Part shown: in pieces, positions 1-12,115 of the stretch | How the letters are laid out: each line of letters starts with the position of its first letter | Position numbering within the stretch: the stretch's first letter is position 1 | Origin: Benincasa hispida | Taxonomy: Eukaryota > Streptophyta > Magnoliopsida > Cucurbitales > Cucurbitaceae | Assembly: GCF_009727055.1 (NCBI RefSeq) | Contig: NC_052357.1 | Location: 20,098,908-20,162,907, forward strand | Direction: 5' to 3' | DNA length: 64,000 nt | The notes under the pieces: model-generated | Databases searched by the model: none | What the model was told of the DNA's origin: nothing | The model's input: only the letters and a program-made list of their open reading frames with translations | Translations under genes and position numbers: made by a program

Positions 1-111
1 TCGATTACATCAAAAAGAAAGGAAAAAAATAGCAAAATGTTAAAAGCAACTTCTCTATCATTACTCTAAAAGAAAAACCTCAAAGTGGTATGAGTTAAAA
101 AGTTGGAACAG

Positions 112-340
112 GCACTTAGCCGTAGTTGGATGCTCGCATCACACTCGTGGGGGCAAGCCAAAATGAAGTTAAGTCTCCTAGACCAATGCGTCCTAAAAAC
201 TCCTCTATTTAATTTAAAGAAGTTGTATCTTGAAATGCATGAATGCTAGATATGAGTTTATTTGTAAAGGGCTCTCACCCATAGTTGGATGCTCGCATGA
301 CACCTGTGGGGGCAAGCCAAAACGAAAGTGGGACACCTGG
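112..340. repeat. Direct repeat pair, period about 169 bp
   Basis: A block beginning near 123 (core GTTGGATGCTCGCAT, then GGGGGCAAGCCAAAA) recurs near 292 with few differences, giving two diverged tandem units. Nothing here looks coding. It adjoins the 202-bp tandem array and is most simply part of the same retrotransposon 3' region (inference). Confidence 0.6.
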
Positions 341-639
341 AACAACGCACGGGTAATCGAAAATTTATACTTTTTCTTTTTAACTGACATCTATTTTAAA
401 AAGCATCTAACGCATTGCTGGTTTAGAAAAACGGGAATGTTTTGAGAAACGAAAAAGAGTTGTTGACGAAAGGCTTGCTACACCTGAAATAAACCATTAT
501 TCCTTTTAGAAAAGAATCGACCTGCGTTACATTTTCCAAACTCTTGTCTCAAGCTTATAAGTGAATATGATGAAAGGTGAACACTGTACACTAAAGACAA
601 GGGAGATAACAAAAAATTATTTATGGAATGCTTGAGGAC

Positions 640-1290
640 AAGCATTGTTCAACCTCAGAAAGGTCTAAACAACCCTATTGTAACGTGGCTTGCTGATCCA
701 CATAAGGATGACCTCGGAAAGGTCTAACAACCCTATCTGACCAATGTAGGGATGACCCTAGAAAGGTCTAACACCCCTATTATGCTGCTTCTTGATCAAC
801 ATGGGATGACCCCGAAAAGGTTTAACAACCCCATTTTGTCCACATAGTGATAACCCCATAAAGTTCTGAAGAACCCTATTATAATATGGCTTCCTGATCC
901 ACATAGGGATGACCACGGAAAGGTCTAACAACCCTATTTGACCAATGTAGGGATAACCCCTGAAAGGTTTAACACCCCTATTTGTTGCCATTTCTTGATC
1001 AACATGGGATGACCCTAGAAAGGTCTAACAACCCTATTTGGTTCATATAGGGATGACCCCAAAAGGTCTAAATAACCCTATTATAATGTGGCTTCCTGAT
1101 CCACATAAGGATGACCTTGAAAAGGTCTAACAACCCTATCTGACCAATGTAGGGATGACCCTAGAAAGGTTTAACACCCTTATTTTTGCCACTTCTTAAT
1201 CAACATAGGATGACCTCGAAAAGGTCTAACAAACCCATTTGATCAACATAGGGTTGACCTGGGAAAGGTCTAACAACCCAAATATGGCTT
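640..1290. repeat. Tandem repeat array, about 202-bp higher-order unit
   Basis: The phrase CTGATCCACATA recurs with its GATCC at about 695, 896 and 1098, a period of about 202 bp. Each period holds three or four shorter units built around GGATGACC...AAAGGTCTAACA...CCCTATT, so the array has a higher-order structure with diverged sub-units. Short open frames here are by-products of the repeat. Tat-type Ty3/gypsy elements are known to carry tandem repeats between pol and the 3' LTR. The location beyond the integrase of the minus-strand element fits that, but the 3' LTR is not in the window. Confidence 0.75.
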
Positions 1291-1389
1291 AAAGTATAAT
1301 AATGTTTTATGGGGCTTTTTTTTACGGCTAACTGCATTTGGATCATGTTGTCGAAACTCATTCCTTTATGGTATTTTTTTTTCAAAACG

Positions 1390-4300
1390 ATGGTTCACTT
1401 TATCGAACATATCTAGCCTGGTGAGAGGTACCTCGTGATTCTTGGAGACATAGGTCAACCAATAAAAGATGGCCTTAGCTTTCTTGTGGCAAAGACATTA
1501 GCTCGTCCCTTTGCATATCGTTGTCCAAGTTTAGACAACAACATGATCCTTCCCAAATTACCAATGGAAGCGCCTTTGACTCAGGGAGAATGTGTATGGG
1601 TTTTACAATCTTCCATTTATGATGAGGCCCGAACAAGTGTTAACTCTTGGACTTCGTATAATTGAGGGTCAGGTCCACTGGAATACCATAATGAAAATGC
1701 CTGGAGAATTTGGCCTTATTGATTACTACTGGGAGTGGCTTAAATTTTTAGTCGGCCGAAATGAGCAATTCCTTTATGATGTCAGTTAATTTGGCACAGT
1801 GATGGCTTCTCTATGCACGTATGATCATAATAGTGACATAGTTCGAGCCTTTTTTGATGCTTGGTATCCTTCAACCAACACTCTTCATACCATGGCAGGC
1901 AAATTATCAATTTCTTTATGGGACGTGGAATCCTGTGTGAATCAGCAAGGACCACCTTGCAAGGCTATGGTCATTTGGGGGTCTTCCAATCTGGGGAAGA
2001 TTTTATGAGGAGGTGATTCCTTCCTTTAAAGAATTAACTGGCTATCGTGATAAGGAGAAATATTTGCCAAAAACCTGTGAACATCTTTTCCAGGCGTATT
2101 ATTCAATAGTATGTTGCAGAGAGAAAATCACACGAAACCTTCTAAGAATGATTCCCTAGTGTCCATTAGCTCATGGATTTCTTTTTTGTTCATAGGGGCT
2201 CAGAGATACGATAAGCCTACTACACGGAAACAAAAGAAAACCTCTCACTCCAGGTCTATTCAAAATCCTCATGGTACAAAGATCGCGTTTCGAGAATGAT
2301 TGAGTAGGAAAAATATGTTATGCACGAAACTTGAGATAAAAGATGACTTGAAGGATAAAACATATTTGGCTGCCTTTCTATCCTATTGGTTATGCCTTTT
2401 TGTGTTCTCGCAAAAGGGAGCTATCTTCGCCCTGGAGTCTTTAGAATTGCTAGCTTGATGGCTAACAGGACTGTCTATAGTCTTGTTGTTCCAGTTTTAG
2501 CCAACATATATCACGACTTAGAGTTGATAATAGAAGCTTCAAACCCAAATGGATGCATGGACTTTCACTTTTCCATGCACTATGTCCATGGTTAGCTGGC
2601 CCACTATTTTAATACGTAATATCCACTTCTGTAGCCGTGCGGGGTCCAAAGATGTCCAACTTTTCTGGAGAAGGTGGCTCAATCTATTTTGACGAGTACG
2701 AGGCGTAGGAACTGATCCATAACAGCGCTATCATTTAATGGCACGTGAAAATTTAGAACATAAGTAGGCATGAATGCTGACTGATGGCAGAGATCTATCA
2801 TTCCTAAGGTCCAGTTATTTTTCTAGCATGCGATCAGGCTACCTATCTTCCAATGTGGCAATGATCAGACTATAGAATCATACAGTCCCTTTAACTTTGG
2901 CCGACAATTCGACTTTTACCAGAACATTCTTAATCATATAGGGGGAATACTGCTTGGCCTCACACCGAGTAATGTGTTATATAACTAGAGAGTGTGCACG
3001 AGACGTAAGACATTATCTTAAGTATTCCTATTGACCCGCACATTAGACCCACACAAGCATATTTCTCCATGGTTTAGGGATTGGTGGCTGACAAAGCACG
3101 AAAATTACTTTGAAGAGAATCGACCTCATTTAGTGACCAATGCAATTCCTCCTCCGACACAACCCAAACTACCCAAATTTAAAGGGGCCATCCAAGAAGG
3201 CAAATAGATTCATTTGATTGAAGAGACAATGACGATCTTACAAAAAGTTGCTTCAAACCCAATTGGAGAGGATAGTCATAGTAGCACCGGTGATTGTCAT
3301 TGGAGAAGACCCTCAAAGAAGCAGAAGGCAATGGATAATGACTTTTTTAAAAGGGATCAAAACGACCCAGCGGTTCCTAATGCCCTCAACTTACTGGTAT
3401 ATCGACCCTTCCTTTTTTCTAATATTCTCATCTCATTTATTTGACTATATGGTTTACGTCCTTGTTTTCTCTTTTTTTATTTTTGTAATAATCCTTGAAC
3501 AATTCTCTTCAAATACTTTTGGCGCTGGGAAGCGAAGAATCTGTAATGTGGCCTTTTGCTATTGATTCAATTGCTGAAAAAATTGGTACTTCTAAAGCAT
3601 TGCCAATGAATCCCGTCAAACAATCTTATCAACTTTATGCTATTCTTGATGACACCCATCATGCCAAGGAGACAATAGATGTTGGGAACGTTACAGTTTC
3701 AGATCCTCTAGTCAAAGAAATTGGTTGCTCTTATGTGTCTTTAATAGACGAAGTCTTACAACCCAGGGAGACTTCAAAAGCCTTGGCGAGTCCAGGTGGT
3801 TGTGAACCTGCATTTGTCCGTACTGGTAGTTTTGGGGCCTCTATTAGCACAATTTCGACTGTTGGCTCATCTTCTTATGACCAAGAAGCTTCTAAGACAT
3901 GTGAATAAAATAGCACCTCTGGCTACTTCTGAGGTATCCGAATTTTGTGGTGTCGATTAGTTTCTGATGTTCGACGTCAAACGGTCTTAGCCTTGTGGGA
4001 GACTATACATAAGAAAACCATGCGTACTCCTTTTGAAAAGGTACTTTGTCTAGAAAAAGAAACTCACGAGATATTCGAAGCCATTTCCAACATTTGTGGT
4101 GCCAAACTTCCCCCTCTCATAAAACTCGTAGATGATTCCTTTTGAAATGTAGAGAAGTATAATAAGTTCCAATCATTATTTTCTTCTCAATTGACTCAGA
4201 CAAGTAAAAGCCAACGTTTAGAGGAGGCCAAGTTTAATCTGGATAAGATATTGTATGTCGAAAGTAGTGCCCTTGCTAAGAGAAAAGCACAACTAGAGCA

Positions 4301-4556
4301 TGATTCTCAAGCCTTGCAAGAAGAGGAAGAATTAGCGAAGCTGGAAGCTATATGAACCGAACGAGCCAAAATATCCAAGTTAATCTCCGAGAATGAAAAT
4401 ATTTTGAATCAACATAAGCTTCACACCTCAGAAATGCGGGGGATCATAAAAGATATTGAGACCACTTCAGTTCTTTCTGATAAAGACATCAAGGCTTTGG
4501 ATGTACTACGTCAGATGTTAGAAGTCATATAGCAGGAGCTGGAGAACTACAACTAA
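1390..4556 (+). pseudogene. Plant mobile domain (PMD) protein pseudogene, antisense inside a gypsy element
   Basis: Starts at ATG 1390 (MVHFIEHI, then a stop) and runs through several frameshifts and stops to a TAA at 4554-4556. Recognisable blocks include QPIKDGLSFLVAKTLARPF (about 1460), a GLRIIEGQVHW segment (about 1650), FFDAWYPSTNTLHTMAGKLS with SLWDVESC (about 1850-1930) and GVFRIASLMA...LVVPVLANIYH (about 2430-2520). These match the aminotransferase-like plant mobile domain family as I know it. A linker about 3200-3900 follows, then a C-terminal VSDVRRQTVLALWETI block (about 3965) and a Lys/Glu-rich coiled coil to 4556. PMD proteins occur as host silencing factors and as passengers of Ty3/gypsy and Mutator elements. 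Its 3' end converges on the integrase stop at 4993 on the other strand, so I take it as the extra antisense ORF of that retroelement. Not functional as it stands. Confidence 0.7.
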
Positions 4557-4992
4557 GTACCATGATTTGACGTTATCCACCTTACTTAGCTACACATATG
4601 CCGGTCGTTAGTGGCTTAAGCATTCTTGTAACTCTGAGCTCTTTTAGTTGTTGGATTTGTTTACTGTAGTGCTAAGAAACTCTTTCTTATATGAAGCCAC
4701 TTTTTTTCTATTCTTTAAAAATTCCAATGCTTGAAGTTTCATTTAAGTTTCTACTTATGCAACTGAACTTTTTTTTTTTTTTTTATCATGTGATTGAACT
4801 TAAATTTCTTTAAGCTGTCTACATACCCTTTATAATAACAGGGACCAAGTCATAACTTAGTTCAAAAGATTTTTTTTAATGAGTCGTTCACCTGTTAAGT
4901 TCATGCAGGTCAGAAGCAACATGCAGTTTATACTTTTATAATAAGGAGTTGTTTTTATTTATTTATTCATTTTTTTGTTACACTTATCAAGT
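4557..4992. other. Non-coding spacer between the PMD and integrase 3' ends
   Basis: AT-rich, with T tracts. No conserved frame seen. It separates the convergent ends of the antisense PMD pseudogene and the minus-strand integrase. Confidence 0.5.
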
Positions 4993-5238
4993 TTAAAATT
5001 TCTTAAGAAACTCGTCGTTGATTAGGCCAATTCATAATCCATCTTAATCAACGATCTTGTATGCTCAATTTGTGTAGACCTCTTTGACGATGTAGGATCC
5101 ATCCCATTTAGGTGAACTTATTTTCCATATGTCTTATCATGATAATGGGTCTTCTTACAGCAAGCACTAGTTCACCGACTTGAAAAGATCGAGGCTTCAC
5201 GTGCTTATCAAAGGCTTTAGACATTCGCATTTAGTAAC
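4993..5238 (-). pseudogene. Ty3/gypsy integrase C-terminal end (distal half, split by a solo LTR)
   Basis: Read on the minus strand from 5238, the frame gives MSKAFDKHVKPRSFQVGEL and VLAVRRPI, the C-terminal integrase block of Tat-type gypsy polyproteins, and ends ...INDEFLKKF with a TAA at 4993-4995. It continues in frame from ...LEAQQALECY at 7350 once the 2.1 kb insertion and one copy of its 5-bp duplication are skipped. Two stop codons (TAA just inside the junction, TAA after NKFT) show decay. Integrase joins retroelement cDNA into chromosomal DNA; this copy cannot be active. Confidence 0.8.
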
Positions 5239-7349
5239 TGATGACGGGAAATTAGAAGTCAAATTATTCAACAACTAAAATCCCTTGGACACGGTATGCG
5301 ATGCATGTTCTTAAGATATGTGTTGATAGTCATGCGTCGATGGTCATGCGTTGGAATGAATATGCGCCAACAAATATATGCGATGACCATGCATTCTATC
5401 ACAAGTTTTCTTGCGCTCACGCCAAGTATAATGTGAACGCAAGTTTCTTGGGTGATCCGAGGTCGAACACAGGGACTTGTAGCAAAATGAATGCGGTAAT
5501 GTGCATGCAGCGGTTTAAATAAAAGAATTGAAGGGAGGTTGCTAAGTTAATACTACTCCTACTTCTATCTAACAGACAACTCAATGGGAATATGCATGAG
5601 AGGTAGAGATACGAAAACACTTGACATGAAATAAATGAATGGGAAAATAGATAAAATGCAGAGATGTTTTCATTGCAATCCTTAAGAGTGACCGCAAGAG
5701 CAACCTTAGTCAACGCAAGCCATGCAATCATGCTACACACATGTGAACCTAACTCTAGGACGTATGCGGTATATCTGCGATATTATCGAGAAGCCTATGC
5801 TTGCCTAGACCTCCATAACCAGCTCACTAGCTCTCGCCGCATGAACGTGGCTACTGCATAACCCCTTATCCTATTTCCTGGACGCATGCAAATCCAATCT
5901 GTAGGGTGCATACACTGTGTGAAGCAAATAGAGCTTATCTCTAAGATCCCCATTCTTGCCTATGCATTCCAATCCACTCTCCCGAGTCTTAGATTTATGT
6001 TTTGGATTACTCTCCCAAGTATGCCTAAATGATGAATGAAGCGCTCATAGGACAAGGTGACCACATAAACTTTTCTAACCTAAGATTGTTACTATCCCTA
6101 GTGAACAATGCATACATTACTTAATGCAACCAACCACTTACCCTCCCTGGCAGTTGATTGTTGTTGACTTTACTCATAGACAAGCAATGCGTTAGCCTAT
6201 AGACAGGCGTTGCCGCAACTTCACACTAAGAAAATAAGGTTACTCACACACTCACACAACGCACACCTCTCGATAGGTTGCTACATGCTTCATATCCCTA
6301 ATCCACATGACTAAGTATGCAAATACCCAAGCAATCTCACTAAGTTTGCAATGAAAGTAAAGATGCTAAGAAAAGAAGATAAATATGGAGTCGAAGGAAA
6401 CAGAGAAATGCATTGAAAACAAATTGTATAAATTCCTTAATCACAAAATGTCATACAATACAATATAAGAAAAGAAAGGGAAATGAAATGATCGGCTGAA
6501 AGCAAAGACTTGCTTCCATCGGATGTGCGTCAAGGCTGCCGGGGGTGCCATGGATGGGCAAAGGAGTTGACTCTCTCGAGATCTAGCTCGGTCGAAGGCT
6601 CCGGTCGTCACTCGGAATGGATGAAGGAGGTGAAGAACTTTCAGCATCCTCTCACACATTTTGTCTGGATCACAAGGATCCACCCTAGGCGAACCTCAGG
6701 CAAAAACCTTGAATAACTTGAATTTTCGCTCATCGGCTTCTATTTATAGAGCTTAGATCGCTGACAGCATTAATGGACTACTTTGAGTCTGACATTCGGC
6801 GTGTTATTCCTTTTCTGAACCTCTACCGCTAACGGCGTGGTAGGTGAAATGTCAGCATCATCTTTTGGTTTTTTCTCGAGGTAGATGCGTTGATGCATTC
6901 ATTCCACCAACCTTGTATTGATCCCATTAGTATGCGTTGTTGCGTAGCCACAATCATTTAATGACCGCATTAGCTTAATATTGCAACTCTACACGATGAC
7001 CGCAATCGATAGGCGAGCGCAACTTCTATGTGATGGATGCATACGACTGATTACCGCAACAGCCATGCGTTGATCGACGCATTCGACCTTGCGATGGAGT
7101 GTTTCTTCGCATGCGGTCGTCTATGTGTGGTTTGGTTTCCGCGTTTGTGTCCATTTCCTGTTTTTGCTACAAAAATAAAACTTTGAACACGTAAAACGCA
7201 AACTAACGGGTTAGCTGAGATTCAACATGCTGATCGACGCAAGCTCATTTTCTCATGAATTCCTATCATGATTGCCACATATTCTGCTTAACAACCTTCA
7301 TAATTCTAAGTAAAAGGCCTAAGATGACATGTATTTCTACATGTCATCA
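5239..7349 (-). mobile_element. Solo LTR, 2111 bp, with 5-bp target duplication GTAAC
   Basis: The element begins TGATGAC and ends GTCATCA (perfect 7-bp inverted ends, canonical TG...CA) and is flanked by GTAAC at 5234-5238 and 7350-7354. Skipping it restores the gypsy integrase frame, direct proof of insertion. It has no coding region; the interior is rich in ATGCG/TGCGTT motifs. The right end is an almost complete hairpin (7323-7348). Orientation is judged minus because the hairpin-bearing end resembles the 5' edge of a gypsy LTR as I know them; that part is inference. One LTR with target duplications is the usual product of LTR-LTR recombination. Confidence 0.85.
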
Positions 7350-8377
7350 GTAACACTCCAATGCTTGCTGAGCTTCCAGTCGTCTTTCATCAAGTGCTTC
7401 TAACTCTTGAAGATGTAGCTTGACATTGTCTTTTGTAGTCAATCCCTCTGGTACCACCATTCTTAGTGATAGAATTTGTCTTTCAAAAGGAAGAACAACC
7501 TTCACTCCATAAATAAGAGAGTATGGCGTGACTTCTGTAGGGGTATGATGAGTGGTTCGATAAGCCCAGTATGCCTCCCTGATCTCTTCTTGCCAATCTC
7601 TTATTGACTTGGAGAAACTTTTCTTCAGCAGGTTGCACAACGTTTTATTGAATGCCTCTTCCAACCCATTTGTAGCAGTGTTGTACATAGATGACTTGAA
7701 CTACTTTAACTTGAACTTCTCACACAACCTGTCCATCAAACTATTAGAGAACTGTCTCCCATTATCTGTCATAATTCAATGGGGGATACCATACCGATAA
7801 ATGATGTGAGTGCGGATAAAGTCCACCATGTTTTCCTTCTTAACTTCTCTCAAGGTGATGGCCTTAGCCCACCTTGAAAAGTAATAAGTGGCTGTGAGGA
7901 TGTAAGAATGTCCTGTTGACGACTTAGATGTACAAAATCGAGTCCTCACGCTTCGAAAGGCCATGAAGCAATAGCTGGATGTAGAGGTTCTAGAGGTTGA
8001 TGTATAAACTTTGCATGGTATTGATAGGCTACACACTTCCTTGCGTACTCCATCAAATAATGGATCAACCTTGGCCAGTACTAACCCATCCTTTTCAGTA
8101 ATAACTGAAGCTTTGGTCTAGATTGATGCGCATTGCAAACACCTGAATGCGCTTCTTCCGAAGCCTTCATTGATTTGTACTTTCCAGGGAATCAAAGATA
8201 GAGCCCTTCAAGAGAGTGGCGATATAAAACCCCTTTGTAATAAATGAAGTGTGTAGCCCTCCTTCGAATCTTGGTCTTGTGGAAGGGGTTGTTTGGAAGC
8301 CTTCCATGCTCAACGTAATCTATAATGAGTTGTCGTCGGTCTTCCTCATCAGTTAAGAAGACTGATATTGCATTCAT
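7350..8377 (-). pseudogene. Ty3/gypsy integrase core (Tat-like), proximal half
   Basis: Minus-strand blocks in order: HIIYRYGIPH after YFSRWAKAITLREVKKE (about 7776-7860), IMTDNGRQFSNSLMDRL (about 7720-7770), MYNTATNGLEEAFNKTL (about 7640-7690), then YWAYRTTHHTPTEVTPYS and LQELEALDERRLEAQQALECY to 7350. The zinc-binding lead-in (KIRRRATHFIYYKGVLYRHS) is at about 8200-8270. In the family the D of TDYFSRW is the first catalytic acid; here that position reads YYFSRW, so it is lost. Stops interrupt the frame (for example GIPH-stop). The upper end joins copia sequence at about 8376-8381. Confidence 0.85.
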
Positions 8378-8378
8378 T

Positions 8379-9858
8379 TCTTTTAGTCATTTTGCCTTCA
8401 AGGCAAGACTTACACACATGTAAAGAATTTTCTTCTAACTCACTTAGAAGTTTATTCTTCACCAATCTCTCAATCCTATTGAGATTGATATGTCCTAGTC
8501 TTAGATGCCAAAGTTGGGTATTTTCTTTAGGAGAAATTTTAAGTCTTTTATATTGAGTTACTGCAGTCTTAAACATTTCAGTGTTATGGAGTGCCTTAAT
8601 AGCTAACGATCTTAGCACAAAAAGGTTGTTTTCCAGCTTTGCAGAATAAATATCAACACCAATTTTGGAAATAAACACTTTATTAACAATGAAGTTAATA
8701 GCATAACATTGTTCAAGCAAACACTTTACAGAAACTAAGTTTCTTTTTAAACCAGGAACTATATATACATTTTCTAAAATAAGAAATTTGTTTTGTAAAG
8801 TCAACTGGAGACCTTCCACTACCACAACCGAGACGACGTGCCCACTTTCTACCTACATCGTCATCTCACTAGCATCTAGTTCTCATCAGGAACTAATTCC
8901 CTGAAATGAAGAATAAACGTGGTTAGTGGCCCCAGAATAGATACTTAAGACAGAATCATCATTTTCACTAAGCAGGTTTCCAATACAAGTAAATCATATT
9001 TACCTTACTTGACCTTCTTCTCTTCTGCTAAGTATTTGGGGGCAAGTCCTCTTCCAATGCCCATCTTGGTTGCAATGAAAACAAATTCCCTTTGTAATCC
9101 TGATTGGCCTTTTGCCCCTTTGAGCAGAAACTATAGGGTTAACTTTCCCTATCCTACCCTTCTTCTTCTACCCCTTTTTGGTGCAGGAGGAAGATGGTAC
9201 AGACTTTGTCTCAGAGGTCGAACCTCTGTAGAACTTCTTTGAGGATGAAGCAACATTTGCCTCACCCTTGTGTTCCTTGCTTTTCATCAAGGATTGGAAA
9301 GTTTGTAGCTCATTGAGCAGAGTGGTCAGGTTGTAGTCAATCCTATTCAAAATAGCATTGCTACGAAAGTGGAAGAAACTTTCAATTAAAAATTCCAAAA
9401 TAAAGCTAACCTAACTGACTTCATCGATGCTAGACCCATTCATCTCTGCCACGTTGAAGTAGACCATAATGCTAAGAACATATTCTCGAACAGATGCCTC
9501 TTCTTGCACACGGACATTGAAGATGTATTTTAGAGCGTCATGCCTGAGCTATGTAGACAGTTGTCGAACATTCCCCACAGGGACTCCATGATCTCATGGG
9601 TCATGAGCATGGGTTAATGCTTTTTGGATAAGAATTCGTTAAAACTTGCCAAGATGTATGCTTGGGCCTTATCGTTTACTCGTATGCCTCTCGAACATTT
9701 CGAGGAGCATTGGGAGTAGGAATGGGAGGACAGTTCTCCATAAGGACAAAACGTAAGTCATCGATGATTAAAATTGTGTTGATCGTGTTTTCTCATGAAG
9801 CATAGTTTTTTCCAGTTAATTTATCAGCGACAAGCAAGTTTAGAGTTGTGGTATCCAT
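8379..9858 (-). pseudogene. Ty1/copia gag, protease and gag-pre-integrase remnant
   Basis: Starts at ATG 9858 (MDTTTLNLLVADKLTGKNYA, then a stop where the family has Trp), so gag dies early. Downstream are the zinc knuckle CFHCNQDGHWKRTC (CX2CX4HX4C, about 9040-9085), the protease motif reading YSGATNHV with the catalytic Asp changed to Tyr (codon 8937-8939), and a clean gag-pre-integrase stretch from 8825: VYIVPGLKRNLVSVKCLLEQ, LWHLRLGHINLNR and CKSCLEGKMTKR. It stops abruptly at about 8379, where gypsy integrase begins. The copia integrase, RT, RNase H and 3' LTR are absent. It lies inside the gypsy element, so it is a younger insertion later truncated. Confidence 0.85.
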
Positions 9859-12100
9859 TGTAATAAAAATTTCTGAAACTATACAAATTATTAATTAGTC
9901 TACTTGCATTAAACCACTAAGAGAACCAATCAGTTTTTAGCAAAATAGTCTAATGTACTCTAAGTGACATCTATTTTGCAATGATGTTTCAGTGAGGCAG
10001 GAAAAAAGTCATCGTAGGGTGATCAAGTTTCCCTTCACTAAAATGAAACACTCTCAACCATTAAACAGAAACAATACCTTTTCACTGTAACTAACAATCA
10101 CCATTGTTCGGTCTATAGTTTGTTAACTTGCTTAACAATTCTCGTAAGTTTAACCCCTCATTTTAGGTTCTAGAGTTCTGTCCCAATGAGCCAACCATAG
10201 GAAAAAAACCGATTGGGACATGAAACTAAAGCAACCCTATCCATTTCTGGAGATTAAATAAAGCGTCATGCAAAACTGCCATCCTTTAGGGGGACACCCA
10301 CGATGCTAGAGGCGATGCATGAAACTTTACTTCAATCTAATGAGAGAGACCAAGGGATGTGTTGTCACACGTCCCACACCCACATACTATAAACACTCTC
10401 TCCATTCACCTTGATATTGATCTATACAAATACCACTCGTAGGGGGACATCCATGGTGCCTCGAGGCTGAGTATAAATCTCATGGTGTGAACTTTAAGGG
10501 AGAAACATGAAAAGGATAAAATAAAGTATCATATACCCCATTTTCCTTCCACTTAGTGTTTTACCTAGGGTTAATTAACTTAGAAAATTTCAAATACTGA
10601 TTTTTAACTAAGTGACTGTTTAATTTGCCCAAAACAAATATTTGTCTTTGGATAGTTAAACAATTTTGATTAAGGTCTATTAAACTCTTTAATAGACTTC
10701 AATCAAACTTGCATGCATGTAACAAATTTATCTAATTCACCTTTCCAGGTAGGTTCCTAGGTAGGGGTGCGACGTTTCCGTCATCTTAAGTACCCCAGCC
10801 TAGACAGAACCCGCCTTAGACAAAAGGTTCTTTATAGATACATTTATCACATATTTAATATTTTACTAAGAATCAATTTAATCCTATTAAAATGATTAAA
10901 AGATTAAACTAAGATTTTTAATCTTATTAGAAATGCGATCTTAGGTCTATCTCAATCATGTTTTAAAACAATTTTAAAAGATGATTATAACCTAAGGTTT
11001 GCGTGCAACTCTTAATTATTGATTTTAATTCTAATTTCATTTAGTTATAAAGATTATAAATAAATAAAATAATTAAAACATTCATCGCATGCTTGATATA
11101 CTTTAATTAATCATAACATTTATAAATTAACCTAAGGTAGTGTCATGCTTCATGCAATCTCAATTCATTACTAACATATATAACAATTATATAATAATGT
11201 AATGAACCATAGTATAGCATACATCCATACATTCATTCAACGATATACTATAACAATCACAATATAAATTATGTATGGATATGCTATAAATACATGCATA
11301 CATATACTATAACATTTATGCTATATGATGCATGAGCATGTTATATAATTTAAATCATGCATATACATACATTATAACACTTATAATATAAAATGATGCA
11401 TGAATATAAATACATAACCTATGGTGGGTTTTAAAATTATATGACATACAATATGACATATAAGAAAAAAACATACATCACATGTATATTTAAAAGCTAA
11501 TTATTACAAGAATAAGAGTCAACCAGTTCAAATACAAGCGAACTGGGCCTTGAACCACCCGAATCATACCAACCAGCCACTGAACCAAACCCAAACCGCC
11601 TGAAAGGATTGAATCGCGGCTGAACTAGGTGAACCATGAATCGAACCGGACCAAAACTAATTGGTTCTTTCTGCATCGCAGTGTTGCAATGCTGAGAAAG
11701 AACACAACGTTGTTCTTCGTCATAGCATTGCAATGCTAGGGCACAACGTTGCAATGCTGCGAGATAGTCCCTTCTAGGCAGTATCGATCTCCATCGAAAA
11801 TTTGTCGAAAAAAGTCCCATTTTCTCCATATCTGCATCGGAAAAGCCACGAACGATACAAGGACATTCAAATACAGACTCTATTTCTCATAATTATGCAC
11901 AAAACAGGGACCTTTACAAACCAATTTGTAAAAGAATAAGTCATCAAACTAAGTATCCTATCCAGAAACATCCATTAACAAAATCACATTCATCACAAGG
12001 CTATTCATCAGATGAATCATGGACAAAATGCAGAAAGAAAAAACCCACAACACTGTAAAATTTAATTAAAAGAAAAAAATAATTTGGGATCATAACCAAT
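9859..12100 (-). mobile_element. Copia 5' leader between primer-binding site and gag
   Basis: About 2.2 kb between the primer-binding site and the gag ATG. No protein was recognised; the strand is AT-rich around 10.6-11.5 kb, with short motifs such as ATGCAT and TATAACA repeating. An open stretch at 11497-11829 has no family features and I do not call it. The leader is long for a copia element and may include older inserted sequence. Confidence 0.5.
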
Positions 12101-12113
12101 GGCTCTGATACCA
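12101..12113 (-). promoter_or_regulatory. Copia primer-binding site (initiator tRNA-Met type)
   Basis: The minus strand reads TGGTATCAGAGCC, the standard plant copia primer-binding site complementary to the 3' end of initiator tRNA-Met. It lies two bases inside the LTR edge at 12116, fixing element orientation and the LTR boundary. Confidence 0.85.
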
Positions 12114-12115
12114 AT

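Noticed and set aside
640..1290. CRISPR-like array
   Set aside because: The units are diverged tandem repeats without unique spacers, in a eukaryotic retroelement context.
11497..11829. 110-residue minus-strand open frame as a gene
   Set aside because: It lies in the copia leader, with no recognisable domain or conserved features.
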